DNA of 64,000 nucleotides from Halomonas sp. KAO (GCF_015595025.1 NZ_JADNRL010000024.1:105499-169498), one strand, 5' to 3'; shown: positions 51,011 to 60,807, counted from the stretch's first letter. Numbers and translations are program-made. Notes: a model not told the origin generated them from the sequence alone.

Positions 51011-51718
51011 TCAGCCGGTATGGGGGGTTCCTCCCCCGGGAACCAGCAGCCATAGCTGCCAGAGCGCGAAGGCGATGATGGAGAGTGCGGCAAGGGTGCG
51101 GGTGGCCCGGTGGCGGATCAATCGGCTCAGCTGACGCGCGGCGAAGCCGGTGGCCAGCAGGGCCGGGAGTGTGCCTAGCCCGAAGGCGCCCATCAGCAAG
51201 GCGCCGCGCAGCGGGTCAGCCATGGCCAGGCTCCAGGTCAGCATGGAGTAGACCAGCCCACAGGGCAGCCAGCCCCATACCGCCCCCAGGGCCACGGCCT
51301 GGGGGAGCTTGACCACCGGCATCAGCCGGCGCCCCAGTGGCTCGAGATATCGCCACAGGCGCCTGCCCAGGGCCTCGATCCCGAGCAGCCCCTTCCACCA
51401 GTCGGCGATATAGAGCGCCATCAGGATCAGCATCAGGGCGGCGAGCCCCTGCAGGATGAAGCGCGCGGGGGCGGTCAGCGAGAGCAGGGTGCCGAGAGAT
51501 GCCGCCAGGAGGCCGGCGATCATGTAGCTGGTGATGCGGCCCAGGTTGTAGCCCAGCAGCAGGCCCGAGAGGCGCGTCGGGGAACGCATGCTGGGTGGCA
51601 CCGCGAAGGAGAGTGCGCTCATGATGCCGCCGCACATGCCGATGCAGTGGGCACCGCCGAGCAGGCCGAAGACGAAGGCGGCGGCGAAAGGCGGCAGGTC
51701 CAGCCCGGTCGGGTCCAT
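51011..51718 (-). CDS. Sulfite exporter TauE/SafE-like membrane protein of the cco assembly cluster (DsbD_2 type)
   Basis: 235 residues with six or seven membrane segments. The N-terminal GGAHCIGMCGG and the inner WGWLPCGLVY cysteine motifs match the DsbD_2/CcdA-like transmembrane family commonly placed after ccoS. A role in copper delivery or thiol redox for cbb3 oxidase assembly is a reasonable inference, and the family's label sulfite exporter is not supported by context. The start shares one base with the ccoS stop. Confidence 0.87.
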   Translation of the reverse strand: MDPTGLDLPPFAAAFVFGLLGGAHCIGMCGGIMSALSFAVPPSMRSPTRLSGLLLGYNLGRITSYMIAGLLAASLGTLLSLTAPARFILQGLAALMLILMALYIADWWKGLLGIEALGRRLWRYLEPLGRRLMPVVKLPQAVALGAVWGWLPCGLVYSMLTWSLAMADPLRGALLMGAFGLGTLPALLATGFAARQLSRLIRHRATRTLAALSIIAFALWQLWLLVPGGGTPHTG

Positions 51719-51948
51719 CAGCGCGTCTCGTCCGATGGGTCGGAGGTCGACGATGGGGTGTCGTCATCCTTGTCGCCGCTCCTGCGCTCCTCCGGGGGAC
51801 GGTCATTGTCGTCCTCATCGAAGAGAATGCGGTAGGCGGGTCCTTCCAGATCCTCGAACTGGTCGTGCTTCACCGCCCAGAAGAAGGCCCACAAGGCCAG
51901 GCCCAGGAGGATCAGGGTCAGTGGTATCAGCAGGTAGAGAATAGTCAT
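51718..51948 (-). CDS. ccoS: cbb3 oxidase maturation protein CcoS
   Basis: 76 residues: one N-terminal membrane helix (about 4-26) and a short conserved FWAVKHDQFEDLEGPAYRILFDE segment, the CcoS hallmark. An acidic tail of about 30 residues follows, longer than usual. Needed for cofactor insertion in cbb3 oxidase. It overlaps ccoI by 4 bases. Confidence 0.95.
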   Translation of the reverse strand: MTILYLLIPLTLILLGLALWAFFWAVKHDQFEDLEGPAYRILFDEDDNDRPPEERRSGDKDDDTPSSTSDPSDETR

Positions 51949-54434
51949 ACGGTGCGGGGTTCCGAAGGTGTAGCCACCTCCTGTGGCAGCGGGGTGTGGC
52001 GAGTCAGACGCAGAGCGTTGCCGACCACCACCAGCGAGCTTGCCGACATGCCGATGGCCGCAATCCAGGGCGTGACGAAGCCCATCATGGCCAGCGGCAG
52101 GGCGCCGATATTATAAACCAGCGCCCATCCGAGGTTCTGCTTGATGATGCGGCGCGTGGCGCGGCTGACGGCGACGGCCTCGACGATACGCATCAGGCGC
52201 GGGCCCAGCAACACGGCATCGGCGCGGGTGCGAGCCAGGTCCGTGGCGCCGTTCATGGCGATGGCCACATCGGCACCCGCCAGCACCGGTACATCGTTGA
52301 TGCCGTCGCCGACCATGGCGACGCGCTCACCCGCGGCCTGCAGCTGGCGCAGGCGCGCAAGCTTGCCTTCCGGGCTGACGCCGCCGTGCCACTGCGCGAT
52401 ACCCAGCCGGTCGGCCATGCGGGCGGTGGCGTCGGCGGTATCGCCCGAGAGCAGCTCCACCTTCAATCCCAGCGACCTCAGTGCGGCGATGGTGTCGACG
52501 GCATCCTCTCGCAGGCGGTCGCTCAGGCTGAACCAGGCCCGGGGCCGCCCGGCTTCGCTCAGCAACAGCCACTGGCCCTCGCCCGGGGGCGTCAGGGGCT
52601 GGTCGGGGGCGGCGAACTCCGGCTTGCCGAGCCGCCACCGACGGTCGTGAAGGGTGCCCTCCAGTCCCAGTCCCGGGCGGTTGACGATCGCCTCGGCGCC
52701 CAGGCGGTGATCACGATAGGGGCCGAAGGCCCGCGCGATGGGGTGCTCGGACTGGGTTTCCAGGGCCGCGGCGATGCGGGTCAGCGCCTCCTCGTCATGC
52801 TGGCTGCCGTCGAGGCCTTCGCTTTCCCCGGCTAGCCGGACCTCCACAAGGGTCATTTCACCGGCGGTGAGGGTGCCGGTCTTGTCGAAAACCACCCGGT
52901 CGAGATTCGACAGCGTCTCCAGGGCGTCGGCGCGGGTGATCAGTACGCCGCGTCGACGCAGCTGGCCATGGGCCGCCGTCAGTGCGGTGGGGGTAGCCAG
53001 GGCCAGTGCGCAGGGACAGGTGATCACCAGCACCGAGAGCGTCACCCAGAAGGCGCGCTGAGGATCGACAAACCACCACACGGTGCCGACCACCACGGAG
53101 AGAATCAGCACCTGAAGCACGAAGTGGTGGGCGAGGCGGGCGGTGTGCTCCGCGATTTTGGGGCGATGGGCGAAGGCGCGGTCGGTCAGGTCGACGATGC
53201 TGGCGGCCCTGGCGTCCTTGCCCGCGCGGGTCACACGGATGGTCAGCGGGCTGGTGATGTTCTGGCTGCCACCGGTCACGCTGTCGCCGAGCGTGCGGCT
53301 GACCGGCAGGGTCTCGCCGGTCAGCATGGACTCATCGAGACTGGACTCGCCATCCTCGATGATGCCGTCGGCAGGCACCCCGTGGCCGGGCTTGACCAGT
53401 ACGCGGTCGCCCTCTTGCAGGTCGCTGGCGGGCACGATGCGCGCCTGGCCGTCATCCTCCAGCCGCGTCGCCGAAAGCGGCAGCACCTGAGCCAGGGCAT
53501 TGCCGATGCGGCCGCTGTGCCGGCGTGCGCGCATCTCCACATAGCGGCCAAACAGCAGGAAGAAGGTGAACATCACCACCGAGTCGAAGTAGATATCGCC
53601 GCCGAAGAGTACTCCCCAGGCGCTGGCGATATAGGCCGAGCCGATGGCCAGCGACACCGGAACATCCATGCCCAGCTGGCGACTGCGTATATCGCGCAGC
53701 GCGCCAGTGAAAAAGGGCTGCGCCGAAAACAGCACCACCGGTGTGGTCAGGGCGAAGGCCAGCCACAGGAAGAGGGCGTTGAAGTCGGCGCTGATCTCCC
53801 CCTCGCCGGCGAAGTAGTGGGGGATCGAGAACATCATCACCTGCATCATGCCGGCAGCGGCGACGATCAGGCGTCGGATGCTCATGCGCTCCTCGCGCTG
53901 AAGGCGAAGCTGGGCGGCATCCGGCTCATAGGGCTGGGAGGGGTAACCGATGGCCGCCAGTTCGGCCAGGATGCGAGACAGGAGAAGCCGTTCGGGGTCC
54001 CAGGTCACGCGCAGCCGGTGATGGCTGAGGTTGACCGCGGTGGCGGTGATGCCCGCCAGGGCGTTGAGGCGGTGCTCGATCAGCCAGGCGCAGGCGGCGC
54101 AGGTGATGCCATCCACCGCCAGGGTGACATGCACCTGGCCGCTGCCGTCCTGTTCGGGGTGGACGAACTGCTGCTGCAGCCCGGGGTCATCGAAGACCGT
54201 CCAGGTATCGGCATCGGCCCCGCCGCGCTCATCGGGTCGCTCCGGCAGCTCGGTGCGGAAGCGGTAGTAGCTGGCCAGCCCGCCGTCGACGATGGCGTGG
54301 GCCACCGCCTCGCAGCCGGGGCAGCAGAGCGGGTGGCGGGTGTCATCCAGGGTGATCGACCAGCTGGCGCCGGCGGGTACCGGGTTGCCGCAGTGATAGC
54401 AGGTGGTGTCCAGGGTCTCGGCGGTGTTGGTCAT
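51945..54434 (-). CDS. ccoI: Copper-exporting-type P1B ATPase CcoI (FixI)
   Basis: Supplies copper for cbb3 oxidase assembly. 829 residues from 54434. N-terminal Cys-rich segment CYHCGNPVP and LCCPGCEAV, then a heavy-metal domain with GITCAACAW. Membrane motif TCPCALALATPTAL (CPC), phosphorylation DKTGTLT, and GDGINDVPVL. The start at 54434 (MTNTAE) is chosen because the upstream frame lacks family match. It lies 14 bases after ccoH and overlaps ccoS. Confidence 0.96.
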   Translation of the reverse strand: MTNTAETLDTTCYHCGNPVPAGASWSITLDDTRHPLCCPGCEAVAHAIVDGGLASYYRFRTELPERPDERGGADADTWTVFDDPGLQQQFVHPEQDGSGQVHVTLAVDGITCAACAWLIEHRLNALAGITATAVNLSHHRLRVTWDPERLLLSRILAELAAIGYPSQPYEPDAAQLRLQREERMSIRRLIVAAAGMMQVMMFSIPHYFAGEGEISADFNALFLWLAFALTTPVVLFSAQPFFTGALRDIRSRQLGMDVPVSLAIGSAYIASAWGVLFGGDIYFDSVVMFTFFLLFGRYVEMRARRHSGRIGNALAQVLPLSATRLEDDGQARIVPASDLQEGDRVLVKPGHGVPADGIIEDGESSLDESMLTGETLPVSRTLGDSVTGGSQNITSPLTIRVTRAGKDARAASIVDLTDRAFAHRPKIAEHTARLAHHFVLQVLILSVVVGTVWWFVDPQRAFWVTLSVLVITCPCALALATPTALTAAHGQLRRRGVLITRADALETLSNLDRVVFDKTGTLTAGEMTLVEVRLAGESEGLDGSQHDEEALTRIAAALETQSEHPIARAFGPYRDHRLGAEAIVNRPGLGLEGTLHDRRWRLGKPEFAAPDQPLTPPGEGQWLLLSEAGRPRAWFSLSDRLREDAVDTIAALRSLGLKVELLSGDTADATARMADRLGIAQWHGGVSPEGKLARLRQLQAAGERVAMVGDGINDVPVLAGADVAIAMNGATDLARTRADAVLLGPRLMRIVEAVAVSRATRRIIKQNLGWALVYNIGALPLAMMGFVTPWIAAIGMSASSLVVVGNALRLTRHTPLPQEVATPSEPRTV

Positions 54435-54448
54435 GTCGGGGCGCCGGG

Positions 54449-54952
54449 CTAGAGGCCCGGCTTCAGGGTGACGGGGGCATCGTTCGGGAAGCTGATCTCG
54501 CCGGTGAGTCGCCACTCGGCCTGCTCGCCTGCCTCGGGCTGCAGCTGCAGGTACCAGCGGTAGCGCAATGGCTCCTCCAGGGTGGTGAGATAGCGACCCT
54601 CATGTACATGCTCCAGGGTCAGCTCGCGGTCGAAGTCGCTGTCGGTGGGGAAGATCAGTGCCAGGGCAAGGCTCTCCGGGCGACTCTCTCCCACCAGGTC
54701 CACCACGACGTCACCGGTGCGGTTATCGAACAGCACCTGGGCCTCGAGCCCCAGCGCCCGGGCATGCTCCTGTTTGGCCAGCTGCTCGTTGATGGCCAGG
54801 CCGCGCTTGTAGTAGTCGCCGCCAACCGAGCCATCGTAGTAGCGAATCGAGACGGCCAGGTAGATGAGGCTGAAGGTGATCGATGACATCAGGAGCCCGA
54901 TCAGAAACCAGGGCCAGAACTGCTTGTACCAGGGCTTGAGGTCTTCGCGCAT
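54449..54952 (-). CDS. ccoH: cbb3 oxidase assembly protein CcoH (FixH)
   Basis: 167 residues: one membrane helix (about 13-35; FWPWFLIGLLMSSITFSLIYL) and a periplasmic domain with YYDGSVGGDYYKRGLAINEQLAK, the FixH signature. Helps stabilise the oxidase complex. Only a 1-base gap separates it from ccoG, so it is in the same operon. Confidence 0.95.
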   Translation of the reverse strand: MREDLKPWYKQFWPWFLIGLLMSSITFSLIYLAVSIRYYDGSVGGDYYKRGLAINEQLAKQEHARALGLEAQVLFDNRTGDVVVDLVGESRPESLALALIFPTDSDFDRELTLEHVHEGRYLTTLEEPLRYRWYLQLQPEAGEQAEWRLTGEISFPNDAPVTLKPGL

Positions 54953-54953
54953 G

Positions 54954-56393
54954 TTATCTCCGCAGTTCGCCGAGGAAGCGTGCCTCGCGCTCCAGGCTGA
55001 TATCGGGGGACCGCTCGGCGGTCAGTCGCAGGGTAATGGCATGGCTGGGCCGTTCGATCACCTCTCCCGGCACGGTGATGTTGACCACCCGCTGGCGTGA
55101 GTCACTGGCCGGGACTCGGATGCTCTCGGTATCCAGTGTCAGCCCGGGCAGGCCCGATGCCTCCAGGCGATAGACGTGGGCCTCGCCATCCATGTTGCGT
55201 ACCGTGATGGTGTAGCTGTTGCTGATGTTGCCCTGGGCGGTGGTCTGGAACAGCCGGTTGCGGTCGCGCTCCACGTCGAAGGAGAGCGGCGTGCGATCGC
55301 TGACGGTCCAGGCGAACAGCCCGATCATCGCCAGCAGGGCGGCGAGATAGCCTATCAGGCGTGGCCGCAGGATATGGGTGGGCTTGCCCTCAAGCGCGTT
55401 CTCGGTGGTGTAACGGATCAGACCACGGGGGTAGCCCATCTTGTCCATCACGCTGTCGCAGGCATCGATGCAGGCCGCACAGGAGATGCACTCCACCTGC
55501 AGGCCGTCGCGGATGTCGATGCCGGTGGGACAGACCTGCACGCACAGGTCGCAGTCGATGCAGTCGCCATGACCGGCCTCGCGGGCCTGCTCATGGGAGA
55601 GGCTCTTCTTGCGATGACCGCGGGGTTCGCCGCGGGCGGCGTCGTAGGAGACGATCAGGGTGTCGCGGTCGAACATCACCGACTGGAAGCGGGCGTAGGG
55701 GCACATGTAGATGCACACCTGTTCACGCAGCCAGCCGGCATTGAGGTAGGTAAAGACCAGGAAGAAGCCGACCCAGAAGTAGGACCAGCCGTGGGCCTCC
55801 AGGGTCGGCAGTTCGACCACCAGGTCACGGATGGGGGTGAAGTAGCCCACGAAGGTGACGCCGGTGGCCAGGGCAATGATCAGCCAGATGGCGTGCTTGG
55901 CCCCCTTGCGCCACAGCTTGTCGGCGTTCATGGGCTGCTTGTCGAGCTTGATGCGACGGTTGCGCGAACCCTCCAGGCGGTGCTCGACCCAGATGAACAG
56001 GAAGGTCCAGACGCTCTGGGGGCAGGTGTAGCCACACCAGACGCGGCCGGCAAACACGGTAATGAAGAACAGTCCGAAGGCGCAGATGATCAGCAGCCAG
56101 GAGAGCAGCATGAACTCCTGGGGGTAGAAGGTGGCCGAGAAGATATGGAACTCGCGACCGGGCAGATTGAACCAGATGGCGGGGCGGTCGCCCCAGGGCA
56201 CCCAGGGCAGCAGGAAGAAGGCCAGCATCAGCAACCAGTTGGAGGTGCGGCGCAGGCGCTGGAAGACGCCCTTTATCTCACGCACATAGATATGGCGCCG
56301 ACTGGCATACATCTCCTGGGTGACCGCTTCCGTGGGCGTATGGTGCTGCACGGATGGCGGTGTGACATCGCGAGTAGGAATCTTGTCGCTCAT
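54954..56393 (-). CDS. ccoG: cbb3 oxidase accessory ferredoxin CcoG (FixG/RdxA)
   Basis: Cupric reductase-like protein for oxidase assembly. 479 residues. Five membrane segments in the first half with VWCGYTCPQSVWTFLF. Two 4Fe-4S ferredoxin clusters in CIDCDLCVQVCPTGIDIR and CISCAACIDACDSVM. A C-terminal Ig-like FixG_C domain begins near residue 360. The ATG at 56393 (MSDKIPTRD) is the family start; the open frame upstream runs into the ccoP terminator. First gene of ccoG-H-I-S. Confidence 0.96.
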   Translation of the reverse strand: MSDKIPTRDVTPPSVQHHTPTEAVTQEMYASRRHIYVREIKGVFQRLRRTSNWLLMLAFFLLPWVPWGDRPAIWFNLPGREFHIFSATFYPQEFMLLSWLLIICAFGLFFITVFAGRVWCGYTCPQSVWTFLFIWVEHRLEGSRNRRIKLDKQPMNADKLWRKGAKHAIWLIIALATGVTFVGYFTPIRDLVVELPTLEAHGWSYFWVGFFLVFTYLNAGWLREQVCIYMCPYARFQSVMFDRDTLIVSYDAARGEPRGHRKKSLSHEQAREAGHGDCIDCDLCVQVCPTGIDIRDGLQVECISCAACIDACDSVMDKMGYPRGLIRYTTENALEGKPTHILRPRLIGYLAALLAMIGLFAWTVSDRTPLSFDVERDRNRLFQTTAQGNISNSYTITVRNMDGEAHVYRLEASGLPGLTLDTESIRVPASDSRQRVVNITVPGEVIERPSHAITLRLTAERSPDISLEREARFLGELRR

Positions 56394-56473
56394 GGCTGGC
56401 TCACGGCAGGAGGGAGGACCCGGGTCGCTTCGGGGCGGGATGGTGCTATTGTATCGATGCGCCGCATAAACGA

Positions 56474-56504
56474 GAAAGGGTGCGACCTGAGGTCGCACCC
56501 TTTC
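56474..56504 (-). terminator. Hairpin between ccoP and ccoG
   Basis: A perfect 14-bp stem, GAAAGGGTGCGACC (56474-56487) with GGTCGCACCCTTTC (56491-56504), with a 3-nt loop. On the minus strand GTTTATG follows. It separates the oxidase operon from the assembly operon. Confidence 0.75.
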
Positions 56505-56526
56505 AGCCTTGCCGGGATCGGCTGTC

Positions 56527-57456
56527 TCAGTCCTGGTCGCGCAGGCTGTAGACGTAGGCGGCCACCAGGTGGACACGCTCTTCGCCGATATAGGCGGCCT
56601 GGGCCGGCATATGGCCGTTGCGGCCGTTACGCAGGGTCTGGCGCACGGCGTCGGCCACACTCTGGCCGGGCTGCTGATAGAGCCAGATGTCGTTGGTCAG
56701 GTTGGGCGAGCCTAGTGCCTGGTTGCCGGTGCCGTCGGGCATGTGGCAGGCGGCACATACCGAGGCGAAGGTCGCCGCACCGCTCTCGGCGCGCTCGGCA
56801 TCATGCTCGTTGCCGGAGAGCGCGAGGACATGCTGGGTAACGTTCTCGATGTTCTCCTCGCCCAGCTGCTGCCAGGAGGGCATCAGGCCGTTGCGGCCGT
56901 TGTTGAGGGTCGCCAGGATATTCTCCGGCTCGCCGCCATACAGCCAGTCGTCGTCGGTCAGGTTGGGGAAGCCGTAGCCGCCCTGAGCGCCCGAACCGTG
57001 ACACACCGCACAGTTGTTGAGGAAGATGCGTTCGGCGACCTGCATGGCCTCCGCGTCCTGGGCCAGCTCGGGAATCGGCACCTCCTCGTACTGGGCGAAG
57101 ATCGGAGTGAAGCGCTCCTCGGCTCGCGCCACTTCCTGCTCCCATTGACCCTCCTGGCTCCAGCCCAGCAGGCCGGCAAAGTTGCCCAGGCCCGGGTAGA
57201 GCACCAGGTAGCCCAGCGCGAAGATCACGGTGCCGACGTAGAGCTGGAACCACCAGCGCGGCAGCGGGTTGTCGTACTCCTCGATGCCGTCGGCAGCATG
57301 GCCGGTGGTATCGACATTGCCCTCGGCATCGGGGGTCTTGTCGGTCTTGCGGTTGGCATAGAGAAGCCAGAAGGCAAGACCGATGGAGCCCAGCGTGATG
57401 ACGATGATCCAGGCGCTCCAGAACCCGGAAAGGGAGTCACCCCAGAGATTATTCAT
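56527..57456 (-). CDS. ccoP: cbb3 oxidase subunit III, dihaem cytochrome c CcoP
   Basis: 309 residues with two N-terminal membrane helices, then a periplasmic part with two c-haem sites, CAVCH and CAACH. PLPRWWFQLY is the CcoP family motif. Passes electrons into the CcoN catalytic subunit. The start at 57456 (MNNLWGD) is used because it matches the family. It overlaps ccoQ by 4 bases. Confidence 0.97.
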   Translation of the reverse strand: MNNLWGDSLSGFWSAWIIVITLGSIGLAFWLLYANRKTDKTPDAEGNVDTTGHAADGIEEYDNPLPRWWFQLYVGTVIFALGYLVLYPGLGNFAGLLGWSQEGQWEQEVARAEERFTPIFAQYEEVPIPELAQDAEAMQVAERIFLNNCAVCHGSGAQGGYGFPNLTDDDWLYGGEPENILATLNNGRNGLMPSWQQLGEENIENVTQHVLALSGNEHDAERAESGAATFASVCAACHMPDGTGNQALGSPNLTNDIWLYQQPGQSVADAVRQTLRNGRNGHMPAQAAYIGEERVHLVAAYVYSLRDQD

Positions 57457-57683
57457 GTGTTCCTGTCTCCCTTGCTCTTGCAAGAATCGCTCTTGCGGGA
57501 ATCGACCCCGTTCGGCGAGGCGCTCGTGTCATGGTTCGGTGTCTCGTCATCGTCGCTGAAGGGCAGATTGGCCGCTTCATCGAAGTCCGGCTTGCGCCGC
57601 TTCGAGTAGGCCCACACCGTGATGCCGATGAAGGTCACGATCAGGATGCCGGTAACGATGCCGCTTACGGTGCCGCTGTCCAT
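57453..57683 (-). CDS. ccoQ: cbb3 oxidase small subunit CcoQ (FixQ)
   Basis: 76 residues with a single membrane helix (about 6-26) and the short YSKRRKPDFDEAANLPF stretch typical of CcoQ. Its C-terminal tail of about 30 residues is Asp/Ser/Lys-rich and longer than usual. It lies in the standard ccoNOQP order. Confidence 0.93.
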   Translation of the reverse strand: MDSGTVSGIVTGILIVTFIGITVWAYSKRRKPDFDEAANLPFSDDDETPNHDTSASPNGVDSRKSDSCKSKGDRNT

Positions 57684-57685
57684 GA

Positions 57686-58291
57686 TCAGTTATCCTTGAG
57701 AACGGTGCCTAGCTGCTGCAGATAGGCGATCAGAGCGGTGATCTCCTGCTCGCCACGTACCTCGCTGGTGGCGTTTTCGATCTGCTCGTCGGTATAGGGC
57801 ACGCCGAGGGCACGCAGGGCGCGCATCTTCTTGGGCGTGGCCTCGCCGTCGACGGTGTTCTCGAACAGCCATGGGTAGGCGGGCATCACCGACTCGGGCA
57901 CCACGTCACGCGGGTTGTACATGTGCGCGCGGTGCCAGTCGTCGCTGTAGCGGCCGCCTACGCGGGCGAGGTCGGGCCCGGTACGCTTGGAGCCCCACAG
58001 GAAGTTGTGGTCGTAGACCGTTTCACCGGCCACGGTGTAGGGGCCATAGCGCTCGGTTTCCGCGCGGAAGGGGCGCACCATCTGCGAGTGGCAGCCGACG
58101 CAACCCTCGCGGCGATAGATGTCGCGTCCTTCGAGCTCCAGGGCCGACAGTGGCTTGAGCCCCTCTACCGGCTGCGTGGTCTGCTTCTGGAAGAACAGTG
58201 GCACCACCTCGGCCAGGCCGCCGAAGCTGATTACCACCAGAATCAGCACGGCGAGCAGGCCGACGTTCTTTTCGACGATCTCGTGTCTCAT
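57686..58291 (-). CDS. ccoO: cbb3 oxidase subunit II, monohaem cytochrome c CcoO
   Basis: 201 residues. N-terminal membrane anchor (about 11-31; [19 protein letters not shown]), then one c-haem site in [14 protein letters not shown], followed by [16 protein letters not shown] and MPAYPWLF with a Met ligand. Part of the ccoNOQP operon; 23 bases after ccoN. Confidence 0.97.
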   Translation of the reverse strand: MRHEIVEKNVGLLAVLILVVISFGGLAEVVPLFFQKQTTQPVEGLKPLSALELEGRDIYRREGCVGCHSQMVRPFRAETERYGPYTVAGETVYDHNFLWGSKRTGPDLARVGGRYSDDWHRAHMYNPRDVVPESVMPAYPWLFENTVDGEATPKKMRALRALGVPYTDEQIENATSEVRGEQEITALIAYLQQLGTVLKDN

Positions 58292-58314
58292 TGGAAGTCT
58301 CGTTCCCTGTAGGC

Positions 58315-59739
58315 TCAGGCGGTCTGCGGAAGCGGCTGATGGGCCTCTTCGCCGCGCTTGATGGTCCGGCTGACGTTATAGGCCATGATCAGCATGCCGG
58401 TGACCCAGCACAGGCCGCCGATCAGGCGCACGATGTAACCGGGGCCACTGGCCTCGACGGCCTCGACGAAGGTGTACATCAGGGTGCCGTCCGGGTTGAT
58501 CGCACGCCACATCAGGCCCTGCAGGATGCCGTTGACCCACATGGAGGCGATGTAGAGCACGGTGCCGATGGTCGCCAGCCAGAAGTGCACGGCGATCAGG
58601 TTGACCGAGTACATCTCGGTGCGGCCGAACAGGCGCGGAATCAGGTGATACATGGAGCCGATGGTGATCATCGCCACCCAGCCCAGGGCGCCGGCATGGA
58701 CGTGACCGATGGTCCAGTCGGTATAGTGGGAGAGGGCGTTGACGGTCTTCACCGCCATCATCGGACCCTCGAAGGTGGACATGCCGTAGAACGAGAGGGC
58801 GACCACCAGGAAGCGCAGGGTGGGGTCGGTACGCAGCTTATGCCAGGCGCCGGAGAGCGTCATCATGCCGTTGATCATGCCGCCCCAGGAGGGTGCGAGC
58901 AGGATGATCGACAGCACCATGCCCAGCGACTGGGTCCAGTTGGGCAGGGCGGTATAGTGAAGATGGTGCGGGCCGGCCCACATGTAGACCATGATCAGCG
59001 CCCAGAAGTGGACGATGGAGAGGCGATAGGAGTAGACCGGACGCTCGGCCTGCTTGGGCACGAAGTAGTACATCATGCCCAGGAAGCCGGCGGTCAGGAA
59101 GAAGCCTACCGCGTTGTGGCCGTACCACCACTGCACCATGGCGTCGATGGCGCCGGCGTAGATGGAGGTGGAGTACCAGGCGGTGACAGGGATCGCCGCG
59201 TTGTTGACGATATGAAGCACGGCGATGGTGAGGATAAACGCAGCATAGAACCAGTTGGCCACATAGATGTGCGACACCTTGCGGCGCTTGATGGTCATCA
59301 GGAAGACGATCGCGTAGGCGATCCAGACCACTGCCAGCAGGATGTTGATCGGCCACTCCAGCTCGGCGTACTCCTTGGTGGTGGTGTAGCCCAGCGGCAG
59401 GGTCACCACGGCGAGCAGGATCACCGCCTGGTAGCCCCAGAAGGTGAAGGCGGCGAGCCGGTCGGAGAACAGCCTCACCTGACAGGTCCGCTGTACCACG
59501 TAGTAGGAGGTGGCAATCAGTGCCGAGCCGCCGAAGGCGAAGATCACGGCGTTGGTGTGCAGCGGGCGCAGGCGTCCGAAGCTGGTCCAGGGTAGATCGA
59601 GGTTCAGTTGCGGCCAGACCAGCTGGGCGGCGAGGGTGACACCGAGTGTCATGCCCACGATGCCCCAGACCACGGTCATGATCGCGAACTGCCGAACTAC
59701 CTTGTAGTTGTAGGTCGGGTGTTCAAATGCTGTGCTCAT
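58315..59739 (-). CDS. ccoN: cbb3-type cytochrome c oxidase subunit I CcoN
   Basis: Catalytic haem-copper oxidase subunit (high-affinity O2 reduction). 474 residues, about 12 membrane helices. [12 protein letters not shown] holds a CuB His and [13 protein letters not shown] the following His pair, with [12 protein letters not shown] bearing haem ligands. GGGAAC precedes the ATG. The upstream region carries an Anr-type box. First gene of ccoN-O-Q-P. Confidence 0.98.
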   Translation of the reverse strand: MSTAFEHPTYNYKVVRQFAIMTVVWGIVGMTLGVTLAAQLVWPQLNLDLPWTSFGRLRPLHTNAVIFAFGGSALIATSYYVVQRTCQVRLFSDRLAAFTFWGYQAVILLAVVTLPLGYTTTKEYAELEWPINILLAVVWIAYAIVFLMTIKRRKVSHIYVANWFYAAFILTIAVLHIVNNAAIPVTAWYSTSIYAGAIDAMVQWWYGHNAVGFFLTAGFLGMMYYFVPKQAERPVYSYRLSIVHFWALIMVYMWAGPHHLHYTALPNWTQSLGMVLSIILLAPSWGGMINGMMTLSGAWHKLRTDPTLRFLVVALSFYGMSTFEGPMMAVKTVNALSHYTDWTIGHVHAGALGWVAMITIGSMYHLIPRLFGRTEMYSVNLIAVHFWLATIGTVLYIASMWVNGILQGLMWRAINPDGTLMYTFVEAVEASGPGYIVRLIGGLCWVTGMLIMAYNVSRTIKRGEEAHQPLPQTA

Positions 59740-59809
59740 GTCGGGTTCCCATCGAACGCGGTAGGAGATAAAGCTGCGTCAGTGTGTCACGGACGCGGCC
59801 TCCCTGAGG

Positions 59810-59823
59810 ATGATGCAGGTCAA
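59810..59823 (-). promoter_or_regulatory. Anr/Fnr box upstream of ccoN
   Basis: Minus strand TTGACCTGCATCAT matches TTGAT-N4-ATCAA at 8 of 10 defined positions. It is centred 77 bases before the ccoN ATG. A matching -10 is weak (CACACT near 59786-59781). Confidence 0.6.
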
Positions 59824-59904
59824 TTCGCGGGGGATTCTACCCCAGCCGGGCAATATCCTGAACACGCCCAAGTGTGTATTTGGAGAACTTGTAGAGGAGA
59901 TCTC

Positions 59905-60642
59905 GTGTCAGACTTCATCCACCAGCAGGCCGGGGCGATGGCTTCGTCCGAGTGTCGCGAGCGTCTGCTGAGAGGCGAGTGCGGCCTGTGGCAGCTGCCG
60001 GAGGGGCCGCTGGAGGTGCGGGGTGAGGCGCGCATCGGTCGTCTGCTGATGGCCCATGGGGCCGGTGCGGGCCAGGATTCCACGTTCCTACAACGGCTGC
60101 GCGACGGTCTCTCCGTGGCCGGTGTCCAGACCCTGGCCATCGAGTTCGGCTACCTTCAGCGAATGCGTCGCGAAGGGCGTCGTCGTCCGCCACCGGGGGT
60201 GAACACCCTGGTGGAGGAGATGGCGGCCTGGTGCGACCTTCTGTCACACCCCGAGCTGCCACCGCTGTGGTTGGGTGGCAAGTCCATGGGGGGGCGGGTA
60301 GCCAGCCTGCTCGCCGCCCGCGATGGCGCCCCGGGGCTGGTACTCTGCGGTTACCCCTTCCACCCGCCCGGCAGACCCGAGCGGCTGCGCCTCGATCACT
60401 GGCCGCAACTCGCCTGCCCTACCCTGGTGGTGCAGGGCAGTCGTGACCCCTTCGGCACCCGTGAAGAGGTGGCAGGCTATGTACTGCCCGAGGCGGCACG
60501 CCTGCACTGGCTGGAGGATGGCGACCACGACTGGAAGCCACGGCGCGCCAGCGGCACGACCCAGGTGAGGTTGATCGAGGCGGGCGCCGTCGCCATCGCC
60601 GGCTTTATGGGTGAGCATGGTGGAGTCGACGCCGTTCGATAA
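59905..60642 (+). CDS. Alpha/beta hydrolase (KANL3/Tex30-like)
   Basis: 245 residues from a GTG start with AGAGGAGA five bases before it. The nucleophile elbow is GGKSMGGRVAS (Ser), and late-sequence LEDGDHDWKPR supplies the catalytic His with Asp in GSRDPFGT. The family resembles the KANL3/Tex30 alpha/beta hydrolase-like group; substrates are unknown. It is divergent from ccoN, and the tRNA promoter starts 7 bases after its stop. Confidence 0.87.
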   Translation: MSDFIHQQAGAMASSECRERLLRGECGLWQLPEGPLEVRGEARIGRLLMAHGAGAGQDSTFLQRLRDGLSVAGVQTLAIEFGYLQRMRREGRRRPPPGVNTLVEEMAAWCDLLSHPELPPLWLGGKSMGGRVASLLAARDGAPGLVLCGYPFHPPGRPERLRLDHWPQLACPTLVVQGSRDPFGTREEVAGYVLPEAARLHWLEDGDHDWKPRRASGTTQVRLIEAGAVAIAGFMGEHGGVDAVR

Positions 60643-60648
60643 AAGGCG

Positions 60649-60676
60649 TTGACATTCGGGCCGGCCCCTGTAGAAT
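60649..60676 (+). promoter_or_regulatory. Strong sigma70 promoter for the tRNA-Val/Asp operon
   Basis: Consensus TTGACA (60649-60654), 16-base spacer, TAGAAT (60671-60676), then a GC-rich discriminator. The start is predicted about 12 bases before the first tRNA. Confidence 0.85.
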
Positions 60677-60693
60677 GCAGCGCCACGTACCGG

Positions 60694-60769
60694 GGGTGGT
60701 TAGCTCAGTTGGGAGAGCACCAGCCTTACAAGCTGGGGGTCACTGGTTCGAACCCAGTACCACCCACCA
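60694..60769 (+). tRNA. tRNA-Val (anticodon TAC)
   Basis: 76 nt with CCA. Acceptor GGGTGGT pairs with ACCACCC, and anticodon loop CTTACAA gives TAC. Confidence 0.98.
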
Positions 60770-60807
60770 CTGCCTAGGCAGTCCCGATTACGTAGGCAAC
60801 ACGCAGC

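Noticed and set aside
51011..51718. Dedicated sulfite exporter
   Set aside because: The name is a family label; its cysteine motifs and place after ccoS point to oxidase assembly instead.
52968..54452. 494-residue plus-strand frame opposite ccoI
   Set aside because: Antisense of ccoI, which has all P-type ATPase motifs on the minus strand.
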